Below, one piece after another: positions 52,807-61,399 of a stretch of DNA of 64,000 nucleotides. Location: the NCBI GenBank assembly GCA_047605865.1, contig JASGFC010000001.1, positions 18,097 to 82,096 of the forward strand. The letters run 5' to 3'. The stretch is from JASGDC01 sp047605865 (GTDB lineage Bacteria; Actinomycetota; Actinomycetes; Actinomycetales; Micrococcaceae). A program made the position numbers and the translations under genes. The notes under the pieces are model-generated. The model ran no database searches. It was not told the origin of the DNA and saw nothing but the letters and a program-made list of their open reading frames with translations. Within the stretch, counting starts at the first letter, position 1, and every line of letters starts with the position of its first letter.

Positions 52807-52812
52807 ATGGTA
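52807..52812 (-). promoter_or_regulatory. Possible -10 box of leaderless typA promoter
   Basis: Minus-strand TACCAT, then ACTTAT, then ATG. Weaker hexamer than the others. Confidence 0.4.
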
Positions 52813-52873
52813 TTCCTAGGATAGGGTGTGCCCGAAGGCGAAAATCGATTCTTACTTAGTCTACCTTATACAG

Positions 52874-52919
52874 CAATCCCGTTGGAACTCACGATTATCG
52901 TGAACTACCAACGGGATTG
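52874..52919. terminator. 12-bp hairpin after the peptide transporter operon
   Basis: CAATCCCGTTGG (52874-52885) pairs with CCAACGGGATTG (52908-52919); a second stem TCACGAT/ATCGTGA lies inside. It follows the oppDF stop and precedes typA. No U-run, so its terminator role is inferred. Confidence 0.6.
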
Positions 52920-52945
52920 AAATATAAGCAATGCTTCACTGAATT

Positions 52946-55282
52946 TTAAGCATTTACCTCTGGTGGCAACATGAGATGTGCACCTGGAATAGCATCAAGG
53001 AGCTTCTCAGTGTAAGCCTGTTCAGGGTGCTCAAAGACATCATCAGTGGTTCCCTTTTCAACAATTTTACCTTTTTCCATTACCACAACATCATCAGCGA
53101 TTTGACGAACTACTGCCAAGTCGTGAGTAATGAACAAATAAGTAAGACTTAGTTCATGCTGAAGCTCTGCCAACAAATTCAGAATCTGAGCCTGAACCAG
53201 TACGTCAAGAGCAGATACGGCCTCATCACAAATAAGTACTTCGGGTTTCAACGCAAGCGCACGTGCAATAGCAATACGCTGACGCTGACCACCAGATAAC
53301 TCGTTAGGGTAACGACGCATTGTTGCAGCAGGTAATGATACCTGATCCAATAGCTCACGTACACGAGCCTCACGAGTCTTTGGATCTCCGTAATTGTGAA
53401 CCTTAAGTGGCTCTTCAATACTCTTATAAATGCTATACATTGGGTTCAAGGAACCATAAGGGTTTTGGAAGATAGGTTGCACACGACTACGGAACTTAAA
53501 CTGCTGTTCTTTATCAAGCTGAGTCACATCTTGACCATCGAACTTAATAGAACCACTTGTTGGCTCTAAAAGACCAAGGACCATATTGGCTACAGTAGAT
53601 TTACCAGAACCAGACTCACCTACCACAGCGGTTGTTGTACCTTTTTGCACATGGAAATTAACATCATCTACAGCAGTAAAATCAGTTGCTTTACCGAATA
53701 GCCCATCGCCACGAATCTTGAAAACTTTAGTCAAGTTTTCAATGTCAATAAACCTCTCATCGTGCTGACCAATATTGCTTGTTTCAGTTGGCGCAAGAAC
53801 CTCATCAGATTCTAAACCAGCTTCTTTAGCAACTTCGATACGGCGTGAGGCCAAAGAAGGCGCACTAGCCACCAAACGTTTAGTGTAAGGATGCTGTGGA
53901 TTCTGCAAAAGTTCAAGAGAAGGACCAGCTTCAACTACACGACCTTGATACATCACGATAACTTTGGAAGCACGCTCTGCTGCAAGACCTAAATCGTGGG
54001 TAATCAAAAGTACTGCAGTGTTTTTCTCCGTAGTCAACTTATCCAAGTGATCTAGAATAGTACGCTGTACCGTTACATCCAATGCAGATGTTGGCTCATC
54101 AGCAATCAATAGTTTTGGATCACAAGAAAGACCAATAGCAATCAAAGCACGCTGGCGCATACCACCAGAGAACTCATAAGGATACTGATTTGCGCGCTTT
54201 TCAGCATCTGGTAAACCAGCTTGAGTAAGAACTTCTGCAATCTGTTCTTTCAGTTTTTCCTTATCTTTTGATGCAAGCCCATTGGCTTCCAATGTCTCTT
54301 TAACTTGCTGTCCAATCTTATGAACTGGGTTCAGGTTAGACATTGGATCCTGTGGCACCATACCAATCTGATTACCACGAATCTCAACAAACTCTTCTTC
54401 AGTTGCATTAGCGAAATCTTTACCGTTGAACAGAATCTGACCGCTAGTCACTTTACCATTGCTAGGCAAAAGACCAATAGCAGAAAGTGCTGTTGTTGAT
54501 TTACCTGAACCAGACTCACCTACAATAGCAACAGTTTCACCTGGCATCACAGTAAGGTTTGCATCTTGAACAGCGTTCACATCACCATTCTTGGTTTCAA
54601 AGGTAATAGCAAGATTTTTGATATCAAGCAGTGGCTGATTTGGATCCAGAACTTCTTGTTCTGATTTTTCAGTATCGTTTTCAGCTTCTAACGATTTACC
54701 ATCTTTCTTATGAGCATCAGTGTCAGCAACTGCTGTACTTGCGGCTAATGTATCTACCCTCCTGCTGTCTTCCAAGTCTGTAGTATCAAGCTTAGAATCA
54801 GTATCAAGATTTACAGTATCTACACCAGAATCTGTACCAAGACTCTCAGTACCAACACCAGAATCAGTATCAAGATTTACAGTATCAACACCAGAATCAG
54901 TATCAAGACTCTCAGTACCAATAACTGAATCAGTACCAAGAAGTGACTCATCATCAAGTTGACGATGAGTAGTTATATCGTGGTCAGCAACTAAACTATC
55001 AGTATCGACAGAATGACTAGTAGTTAAACCATCAGTATCAATGTGATGAGTAGTAGTTAGATTATCTGTATCCACTAGATTGTTAGTATCTACCTCATTA
55101 TTAGTATCTACTAGCTTCTCAGTTTTCAGGTAATTATCTGATTTCAGGTAATTGTCTGAATCCACTAAATTTTCAGTGTCAACTTGATTACCATCAGTTT
55201 CTAATGGATTGTCAATGAGTGAATCACTAGTCAATGGCATCTCAGTGTTATTAACATCATTTGAAAACTCTTGATCAGTCAT
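52946..55282 (-). CDS. Peptide ABC transporter, fused dual ATP-binding protein (OppD-OppF type)
   Basis: A 778-residue fusion of two ATPases. The first 200 residues are an acidic Asp/Thr-rich region built from 6-residue (VDTNNL-like) and then 11-residue (DTVNLDTDSGV-like) repeats. First ATPase about 215-490: Walker A GESGSGKST, signature FSGGMRQR, Walker B LIADEPTSALD. Second about 510-770: GESGSGKST, ELSGGQRQR, LICDEAVSALD. It energises the OppBC pore. Start ATG with AAGAGG ribosome site, 3 nt after the permease stop. The repeat region is not part of any known OppDF and is the odd feature. Confidence 0.93.
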   Translation of the reverse strand: MTDQEFSNDVNNTEMPLTSDSLIDNPLETDGNQVDTENLVDSDNYLKSDNYLKTEKLVDTNNEVDTNNLVDTDNLTTTHHIDTDGLTTSHSVDTDSLVADHDITTHRQLDDESLLGTDSVIGTESLDTDSGVDTVNLDTDSGVGTESLGTDSGVDTVNLDTDSKLDTTDLEDSRRVDTLAASTAVADTDAHKKDGKSLEAENDTEKSEQEVLDPNQPLLDIKNLAITFETKNGDVNAVQDANLTVMPGETVAIVGESGSGKSTTALSAIGLLPSNGKVTSGQILFNGKDFANATEEEFVEIRGNQIGMVPQDPMSNLNPVHKIGQQVKETLEANGLASKDKEKLKEQIAEVLTQAGLPDAEKRANQYPYEFSGGMRQRALIAIGLSCDPKLLIADEPTSALDVTVQRTILDHLDKLTTEKNTAVLLITHDLGLAAERASKVIVMYQGRVVEAGPSLELLQNPQHPYTKRLVASAPSLASRRIEVAKEAGLESDEVLAPTETSNIGQHDERFIDIENLTKVFKIRGDGLFGKATDFTAVDDVNFHVQKGTTTAVVGESGSGKSTVANMVLGLLEPTSGSIKFDGQDVTQLDKEQQFKFRSRVQPIFQNPYGSLNPMYSIYKSIEEPLKVHNYGDPKTREARVRELLDQVSLPAATMRRYPNELSGGQRQRIAIARALALKPEVLICDEAVSALDVLVQAQILNLLAELQHELSLTYLFITHDLAVVRQIADDVVVMEKGKIVEKGTTDDVFEHPEQAYTEKLLDAIPGAHLMLPPEVNA
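54760..55210 (-). repeat. Degenerate coding repeats (33-nt and 18-nt units) in the oppDF 5' end
   Basis: On the minus strand, 33-nt units encode the 11-residue motif [GD]T[EV][SN]L[DG]TDSGV about five times (about 54775-54950), preceded by three related DTDxLxxxHxI units and by 18-nt units encoding LVDTNN-like hexapeptides. A 66-nt double unit is repeated almost exactly. Confidence 0.85.
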
Positions 55283-55285
55283 GAT

Positions 55286-56239
55286 TTACCTCTTCCTTGC
55301 TTTAGGATCTAGTGCATCACGCACTGCGTCACCGAGCATGATAAAGCTCAATACTGTCAATGACAATGCGAAAGATGGCCAGAACAAAGCACCTGGATTT
55401 GTACGCATGGACATACGAGCTGCAGAAATATCGTTACCCCAGCTCATAACGTTTCCAGGTAAACCAATACCTAGGAATGAAAGTGTTGCCTCAGCCACAA
55501 TGAAAATACCAAGGTTCATTGTAGAAGTTACAATTACTGGTGCAAGTGCGTTAGGAATAACGTGTTTAATCAAAGCTCCAAAACGAGATACACCTAGCGA
55601 CTTAGCAGCAGTCACATAGTCTGCGTTCTTTGCAGTAATAACTGCACCACGCATAATACGAGCCATCTGCGGCCAGGAGAATAAGGTTAGGATCAGAACC
55701 ACTGTCCAAACACCAGCATGGTCTTTGAATTGAGGTGTCTGCATCAAAACCAAAGCACCCAAGATAAGAGGCAATGCGAAGAAGATATCACCAACACGAG
55801 AGAGTACTGCATCAATCCATCCACCGTAGTATCCAGCAAGTGCACCAATAAGGCCACCTAGAAGCAATACTGCGATAGTAGTTGCAAGACCAACAGTTAA
55901 TGACGCACCAGCACCATGAACCATACGTGAATAGACATCACAACCTTGCTTAGTAAATCCAAGTGGATGTCCGTGTGTTGGGCCATCATCGGAGTTGTCT
56001 AGAAGACAGCCACTATCAGGGGCAACCTTACTGAACAGATTTGGGAACAAACCAACAAGGACTAAGAAGAAAATCATAATCACTGATGCAATGAACATTG
56101 GTTTTGTGCGTAGTGATTGCCACGCTTCGTTCCACATACTGGTTGGTGCGGCCTCTTCGTTCATTTTGTCAGTTACTTGAAGAGGTGTCTCCTCGAGAGG
56201 AGCAACAAAGTGATCTGGAGAAATTTTTGTATTACTCAT
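55286..56239 (-). CDS. Peptide ABC transporter permease, OppC type
   Basis: A 317-residue inner-membrane permease. N-terminal cytosolic part, about six membrane segments, and the binding-protein-dependent EAA loop EATLSFLGIGLPGN-region (AEATLSFLGIGLPGNVMSWG). Its ATG overlaps the OppB-type stop by 8 nt. The large periplasmic CLLDNSDDGPTHGHPLGFTK loop is typical of OppC/DppC. Confidence 0.94.
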   Translation of the reverse strand: MSNTKISPDHFVAPLEETPLQVTDKMNEEAAPTSMWNEAWQSLRTKPMFIASVIMIFFLVLVGLFPNLFSKVAPDSGCLLDNSDDGPTHGHPLGFTKQGCDVYSRMVHGAGASLTVGLATTIAVLLLGGLIGALAGYYGGWIDAVLSRVGDIFFALPLILGALVLMQTPQFKDHAGVWTVVLILTLFSWPQMARIMRGAVITAKNADYVTAAKSLGVSRFGALIKHVIPNALAPVIVTSTMNLGIFIVAEATLSFLGIGLPGNVMSWGNDISAARMSMRTNPGALFWPSFALSLTVLSFIMLGDAVRDALDPKARKR

Positions 56240-57158
56240 AACGAATCCTTGGGTCTAGCCATGCATAAAGCAGGTCAACAAGTAAGTTGGTAACGAGGAA
56301 TACCATCACCAAAACACTGACAATAATTACAACTGTTGGTGCTTCACCGGCGTTAATAGCCTTATAAAGAGCATTACCAACACCAGGGACGTTGAAGATA
56401 GATTCTGTTACAACAGCTCCACCCATCAAGCCACCTAAATCTGCACCTAAGTAAGTTACTACCGGAATCAAAGAGTTACGAAGGATGTGCCTAGTAATAA
56501 CTTGCTTACGTGGTAGTCCTTTAGCAGTTGCTGTACGAACGTAATCAGCGTTTTCATTTTCAATAACGGATGTCCTCGTTAATCTGAGTACGTATCCGAA
56601 GGATATCAAACCCAGCACGATGGCGGGCAATATCATGTCAGTAAATCCAGCGTGGGTACCTACAGTAGGTTTTGCCCAATGCAATTTCACACCAAAGACG
56701 AACTGCATAACGAAACCCAGCACGAAAGTTGGAATAGAAATTACTAGCAATGACAAGAACAATACAGTTCCATCAAACCATCCACCTTTTTTAAGACCAG
56801 CGTAAAGACCAAACAAGATACCGAAGAAAGCTTCAAAGGCAAGAGCCATCAAAGCCAAACGTAAGGTCACAGGGAATGCCTGAGCTAAGATATCTGAAAT
56901 TGGTCGACCACTAAAGTCTGTACCAAGGTTAAAGGTCAATAGGTTCTTGAGAAAGATAAAATACTGGACCAAGAACGGTTTGTCTAAATGAAATTGCTGC
57001 GTAAATGCTTGTTTTACGCTATCTGGTACCGGTTTATCACCAAAAAGTGCAGCAATCGGGTCTCCTGGCATAGAAAATACCAAATAGTAGACCAAGAATG
57101 TTGCACCAAAAAATACCGGGATCATTTGCAGCACACGCCGCATAATATAACGACCCAT
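56232..57158 (-). CDS. Peptide ABC transporter permease, OppB type
   Basis: A 308-residue permease. Start MGRYIMRRVLQMIPVFFGAT, a PGDP motif (MPGDPIAALFG), six membrane segments, and LGGAVVTESIFNVPGVGNAL. RBS AGGAG. Second gene after the binding protein, separated by an intercistronic hairpin. Confidence 0.94.
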   Translation of the reverse strand: MGRYIMRRVLQMIPVFFGATFLVYYLVFSMPGDPIAALFGDKPVPDSVKQAFTQQFHLDKPFLVQYFIFLKNLLTFNLGTDFSGRPISDILAQAFPVTLRLALMALAFEAFFGILFGLYAGLKKGGWFDGTVLFLSLLVISIPTFVLGFVMQFVFGVKLHWAKPTVGTHAGFTDMILPAIVLGLISFGYVLRLTRTSVIENENADYVRTATAKGLPRKQVITRHILRNSLIPVVTYLGADLGGLMGGAVVTESIFNVPGVGNALYKAINAGEAPTVVIIVSVLVMVFLVTNLLVDLLYAWLDPRIRYE

Positions 57159-57333
57159 AAGAGCACATCTCCTAAGTTTTCTTTATTGCTCATGTAGAGC
57201 TAACATACCGATTTTAGTATATTTATGCTTTGAAAAACTAATTTATTCGCACAATGACACCAAATTGATATCTAACCTTTATGTAAAAGTTCACAAATTG
57301 ACACATTCGCTTGAGTAGTTACTAGAAGTAAAA

Positions 57334-57367
57334 TAATAGAGCCTCAAGATTTCTTGAGGCTCTATTA
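57334..57367 (-). terminator. 15-bp intercistronic hairpin between oppA-type and oppB-type genes
   Basis: TAATAGAGCCTCAAG (57334-57348) pairs perfectly with CTTGAGGCTCTATTA (57353-57367) around ATTT; on the minus strand TTTTAC follows. It would act as a partial terminator or 3' stabiliser so that more binding protein than permease is made. Confidence 0.75.
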
Positions 57368-57382
57368 TGGTATAGATTGTGG

Positions 57383-58999
57383 CTAGCTCTTAGCTGCAAT
57401 CTGTGAGTACATTGGAAGTCCGTTCCATGCAAGTTTAACGCTTTGCACGTTGTTAGACCATACAGACTGACCTTTGTAATCGTAAAGCGGAATGGCAGCC
57501 ATATCATCCAAAAGCATGCTCTGAGCTTCATTAAGCTTGTTGTAACGATCAGTATCTGAAGTTGCAGTCTGAGCTTCATTAAGCTTCGCATCAAACGCAG
57601 TGTTTGTGTACTGAGAAGCGTTGTTCGAAGCATTTGTCTGGAACATAGGCTGAATGAAGTTGTAGATTGAAGGGTAATCTGCTTGCCATGATTGACGGAA
57701 TGCACCAGTTAGTTTCTTGTTATCACGATCTGTCAAGAAAGACTTAAAGTCTGGGTAAGGCTTACCTTCAGCATTGATACCAAGGTTGTTCTTAAGCTGG
57801 TTAGCTACAGCATCTACCCACTCTTTGTGTCCACCATCGTTGTTGTAAGCAATAGTGAATGTACCACTACCGTAAGGACTAATAGCATCAGCTTGAGCCC
57901 AAAGTTGCTTAGCTTTCGCAGGATCGTAATTAGCATTAGTACTTCCAGCAACATCCTTATTGTAACCAGGGATTGATGAAGGTACGAACTGTTGAGAAGC
58001 ATCTTTAGATCCGTTGAAGATTTTTGACATCAATTCGTCACGGTTAATAGCCATAGCGATTGCTTGACGACGTAGTTTACCTTCTTGATCTTGGTGGAAG
58101 TGATCAATATATGTTGGAACACCAATTTGTGCGTTACCAGCATAAGGCGTATTCACGAAACGATCTTTGAAGTCAGACTGGTAAGACTTAAGCTGTGCAG
58201 GAGGAACCTGGTAAAGCACGTCTAGGTTATCTGCTTGAGCGTCAGAGTATGCAGCATCTGCAGACTGGTAAATCTTGAATGAAATACCACCGTTGGCAGG
58301 CTTGTCAGTACCAGTGTAAGTATCACTCTTTACAAGATCAATTGAGGTATTGTGCTGCCAAGCACCTTGACCACTCATCTTGTAAGGACCGTTACCAATA
58401 GGGTTCTCACCGAAGCTCTTAGGGTCTTGGATTGCTTTTTCAGGCAAAGGACGGAAAGCTACGTAACCCATACGTTGCTTGAAGTCTGCAACAGGGTGCT
58501 TTAGTTTAATAGTGAAAGTATTATCATCAACAACTTTTAGACCAGACAGTGTTGTCTGAGTTTTGTTGTTAGCATCATAACCTTCGATATCTTGGAAGAA
58601 GTCAGTTGCACCCTGGGCATTTTTAGCACTTGCACCAAAGTTCCATGCATCTACATAGTTCTTTGCTGTTACTGCACTACCATCGTCAAACTTGTCACCA
58701 GGCTTGATTTTCACAGTAATGTTCTGATTATCTGTAGTTGTCCAAGACTGTACTTTAGCATCAACAAGGGCACCGTTGTCGCCATAAGTGTATAGACCTT
58801 CAGAAATAAGATCCAAGACACGTCCACCACAGTTCTCAGTAGTGTTTGTAGTCACAAGACCTTGTTGCGGTTCACAACCATCTGCAGAAAGAATTGCGTC
58901 AGGACCAGAAGTCTTAGAACTTCCACCACCACAGGCAGAAAGTCCTAGTGTTAATGTTGCAGCAACTGCTGTTGCTTGTGCGGTGCGTTTGAAACGCAT
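57383..58999 (-). CDS. Peptide-binding lipoprotein, OppA type (SBP family 5)
   Basis: A 538-residue solute-binding protein. Lipoprotein signal 1-22 with lipobox LSAC (Cys23), then the family-5 fold: GLVTTNTTENCGGRVLDLIS, VTAKNYVDAW, GNGPYKMSGQ, and RQAIAMAINRDEL. RBS GGGAGG 5 nt before ATG. Imports oligopeptides with the genes downstream. First gene of the operon. Confidence 0.94.
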   Translation of the reverse strand: MRFKRTAQATAVAATLTLGLSACGGGSSKTSGPDAILSADGCEPQQGLVTTNTTENCGGRVLDLISEGLYTYGDNGALVDAKVQSWTTTDNQNITVKIKPGDKFDDGSAVTAKNYVDAWNFGASAKNAQGATDFFQDIEGYDANNKTQTTLSGLKVVDDNTFTIKLKHPVADFKQRMGYVAFRPLPEKAIQDPKSFGENPIGNGPYKMSGQGAWQHNTSIDLVKSDTYTGTDKPANGGISFKIYQSADAAYSDAQADNLDVLYQVPPAQLKSYQSDFKDRFVNTPYAGNAQIGVPTYIDHFHQDQEGKLRRQAIAMAINRDELMSKIFNGSKDASQQFVPSSIPGYNKDVAGSTNANYDPAKAKQLWAQADAISPYGSGTFTIAYNNDGGHKEWVDAVANQLKNNLGINAEGKPYPDFKSFLTDRDNKKLTGAFRQSWQADYPSIYNFIQPMFQTNASNNASQYTNTAFDAKLNEAQTATSDTDRYNKLNEAQSMLLDDMAAIPLYDYKGQSVWSNNVQSVKLAWNGLPMYSQIAAKS

Positions 59000-59312
59000 A
59001 TCGCCTCCCAGGATAAAATTGTTTTGCCTCTAAAATTGCTAAAAGCAAAATCCTTAGCTTTTTTGTATTAACCTCTTACTTAAGAAAAATAAGAGCTAAC
59101 TAAAATATAGCGATAAAAATGCTTTGAACATACCAAAATTGGAATATCTTCATATACTGTTATAAAGAAGTAATAAATTTTCTCTACTTTTTGAGCACTT
59201 TTTAAAAGCTGATTCTTATAAATATCCTGCTTAATTTTAGTTTCGTGCCAAAGAATGAAGACTACGCTGTACACTAAGGCGTATCATGCTCCAAAATCAA
59301 AAAATAAAATTA
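59000..59312. other. AT-rich gap upstream of oppA-type gene
   Basis: 313 nt with the oppA ribosome site at its left end. Weak inverted repeats only (CTCTTA/TAAGAG near 59070-59095; AAAAGC/GCTTTT near 59040-59065). No ORF, promoter or RNA can be named with confidence. Confidence 0.3.
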
Positions 59313-60386
59313 CTAAACGTTAAATCTAAACTCGACCACATCGCCATCTTGCATGATGTAATCTTTACCTTCCATGCGGACTTTACCTTTGGATTTTGCT
59401 TCGTTCATAGAACCAGCTGCAACAAGATCATCAAAGCTTACTACTTCTGCTTTAATAAAGCCACGTTCAAAATCTGAGTGAATAACCCCAGCTGCTTGCG
59501 GTGCTGTATCGCCTTTATTGATAGTCCATGCACGAGATTCTTTTGGCCCAGCAGTAAGATAGGTTTGCAAACCAAGCGTTGAAAAGCCAACTCGTGCTAG
59601 TTGGTTAAGACCAGATTCGCTCTGCCCTGTTGATTCAAGGAGCTCTTGGGCTTCATCAGGTTCTAAGGCTACTAACTCAGACTCAAGTTTTGCGTCTAAG
59701 AAGATTGCTTCTGCAGGAGCCACAAGTTTTTTCAACTCATCCTGCTTTTCTTTATCACCAAGGATGCCCTCATCAACGTTAAAAACATAAAGGAAAGGTT
59801 TTGCGGTGAGTAAATTAAGTTGAGAAAGATACTCAGTATCCATGCCAGAAGCAAAGACTGTAGTTCCTGCTTCAAGATGCTTCTTAGCTTCTTCATAAGC
59901 ATCAAGTTGAGCTTTTTCAGCTTTCTTTTGCTTCACTTCTTTTTCAAGTTTTGGGATAGCATTTTCAAGTGTTTGGATATCTGCCAACATTAATTCAGTA
60001 TTGATTGTTTCCATATCTGACTCTGGGTTCACTGCCCCATCAACATGGACAACATCAGGATCATCAAAAACACGAATCACTTGAGCAATAGCTTGTGCTT
60101 CACGAATGTTGGCAAGAAATTTATTTCCCATGCCTTCACCTTCAGAAGCACCTTTGACAATACCAGCAATATCCACAAAAGAAACTGTTGCAGGAAGTTC
60201 GCGTTCTGAATTAAAGATTTCAGCAAGTTTACTAAGCCTCTCATCAGGCAATGGCACAACCCCAACGTTTGGTTCAATCGTTGCGAATGGATAGTTTGCT
60301 GCAAGCACTTCATTCTTTGTTAGTGCATTAAAAAGTGTAGATTTACCAACGTTAGGCAAGCCAACAATACCAATAGTGAGAGCCAC
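59313..60386 (-). CDS. ychF: Ribosome-binding ATPase YchF
   Basis: An Obg-related ATPase, 357 residues. GLPNVGKSTLFNALTKNEV (8-26), DIAGIVKGASEGEGMGN, NVDEGI, and the C-terminal TGS-like region with GWTINKGDTAPQAAG-type strand and DYIMQDGDVVEFRFNV. GTG start with AAGGA ribosome site. Full length. Confidence 0.97.
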   Translation of the reverse strand: MALTIGIVGLPNVGKSTLFNALTKNEVLAANYPFATIEPNVGVVPLPDERLSKLAEIFNSERELPATVSFVDIAGIVKGASEGEGMGNKFLANIREAQAIAQVIRVFDDPDVVHVDGAVNPESDMETINTELMLADIQTLENAIPKLEKEVKQKKAEKAQLDAYEEAKKHLEAGTTVFASGMDTEYLSQLNLLTAKPFLYVFNVDEGILGDKEKQDELKKLVAPAEAIFLDAKLESELVALEPDEAQELLESTGQSESGLNQLARVGFSTLGLQTYLTAGPKESRAWTINKGDTAPQAAGVIHSDFERGFIKAEVVSFDDLVAAGSMNEAKSKGKVRMEGKDYIMQDGDVVEFRFNV

Positions 60387-60549
60387 TTATTTCCTTACTT
60401 ATAGAGATAGAATTTAGTTCAATTCTAACAAAATAGAACTCAGCACTTTAACTCCATACTGCAAAAAGGTAGCATTAAGCACAAGAGAAACAAAGGAACA
60501 AGACAATTTCCGCAAGGCTATCGTGCCTGTTTTAAAGAAAAGGCTGTTC

Positions 60550-61186
60550 ATGTTTGTTTTCATCGATGATTCTGGTGATCCAGGGTTTAAATTTTATAAA
60601 GGGTCAAGTAATTTTCTAGTTATTACCTGTGTGATATTCAATCAGCGAGAAGATGCGGATGAAACTTCATCAAAAATCCTTCAGCTTAAGAAACAACTTG
60701 GAATTTCTCCTCGACAAGAATTCAAATTTAGTCAGTCTAGAGAATCTGTTAAATCTACATTTTTAAAAAAGATATCTCAACATAATTTTTCAACATAATT
60801 TTTCTATAAGGGCATTAGCAATTGATAAAAGAAAAATTTCAGATTCTCAACTAAGAAATAATCCAAAAGAATTCTATAATTTTGCAATTCTACAAGTTCT
60901 TAAACGAGCATCGATTCACCTAACTAATGCAGATATTAAGCTAGACGGCACAACAGGTAAGAACTATAAGAGACAATCTGTTACTTATTTTCGACAAAAT
61001 CTTAATACTCCTCATCATCATGTCATCAAGAAACTTAAGTACGTAGACTCTAAGAACTACCTTCTTGTTCAGCTTGCTGACATGACAGCAGGAGCAATCA
61101 GAAGCAAAGTTGAATATGGAAAATCAAATTATATAAACCTTATAGAAGGAAGAATAAAAGACTTATGGATTTACAATCCCTATTGA
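60550..61186 (+). pseudogene. DUF3800 gene, frame broken by a 13-bp tandem duplication
   Basis: The intact protein would have 207 residues: MFVFIDDSGDPGF with the DDSG motif, ILQLKKQLGISPRQEFKF, NFSIRALAIDKRKIS, and LVQLADMTAGAIR near the end. DUF3800 proteins have an RNase-H-like fold and are often carried by mobile or defence regions. The frame is interrupted at 60778-60803 where CAACATAATTTTT occurs twice in tandem; removing one copy restores the frame exactly. The present frame stops after about 83 codons. ATG 60550 has AAAGG 7 nt upstream. The gene is AT-rich compared with ychF and ispH, suggesting acquisition. Confidence 0.9.
60778..60803 (+). repeat. 13-bp tandem duplication inside DUF3800
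   Basis: Two adjacent copies of CAACATAATTTTT (60778-60790, 60791-60803). Loss of one copy restores the reading frame SQHNFSIRALAID. Confidence 0.95.
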
Positions 61187-61201
61187 AATCTGCAGAAAAT
61201 A

Positions 61202-61233
61202 GAACTAGCGATTGTTTATACAATCGCTAGTTC
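61202..61233. terminator. 13-bp perfect hairpin after DUF3800
   Basis: GAACTAGCGATTG/CAATCGCTAGTTC with loop TTTATA, 15 nt after the stop codon. No clear U-run. It lies between convergent genes and may serve both. Confidence 0.7.
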
Positions 61234-61399
61234 AAATACAATTCTGCGTCAAACATCTAGACTATGAATTTAGAATTCTAGTCAAGTACACCTCCGGTGT
61301 CAATTCGAATGCAAGAGAGGCTTTGTAACTTTAGCTTAACAAAGGCTACTAATAAAATCTAGACTAAAATAAACTTGAAGTTTACATCACAACTGAGTA

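Noticed and set aside
54760..55210. Regular direct repeats that resemble a CRISPR array
   Set aside because: Units have no constant spacers, the period is 33 or 18 nt in frame, and the stretch is an open reading frame continuous with the OppDF ATPase.
57216..57221. Minus-strand TATACT upstream of the OppB-type gene as a separate promoter
   Set aside because: No -35 at suitable distance; the genes are better explained by read-through past the intercistronic hairpin. It remains possible.
61285..61345. GGTGT-n-ATTCGAATGC stretch looking like a tRNA T-arm remnant
   Set aside because: No acceptor, D-arm or anticodon arm can be folded around it; similarity is limited to a few bases.
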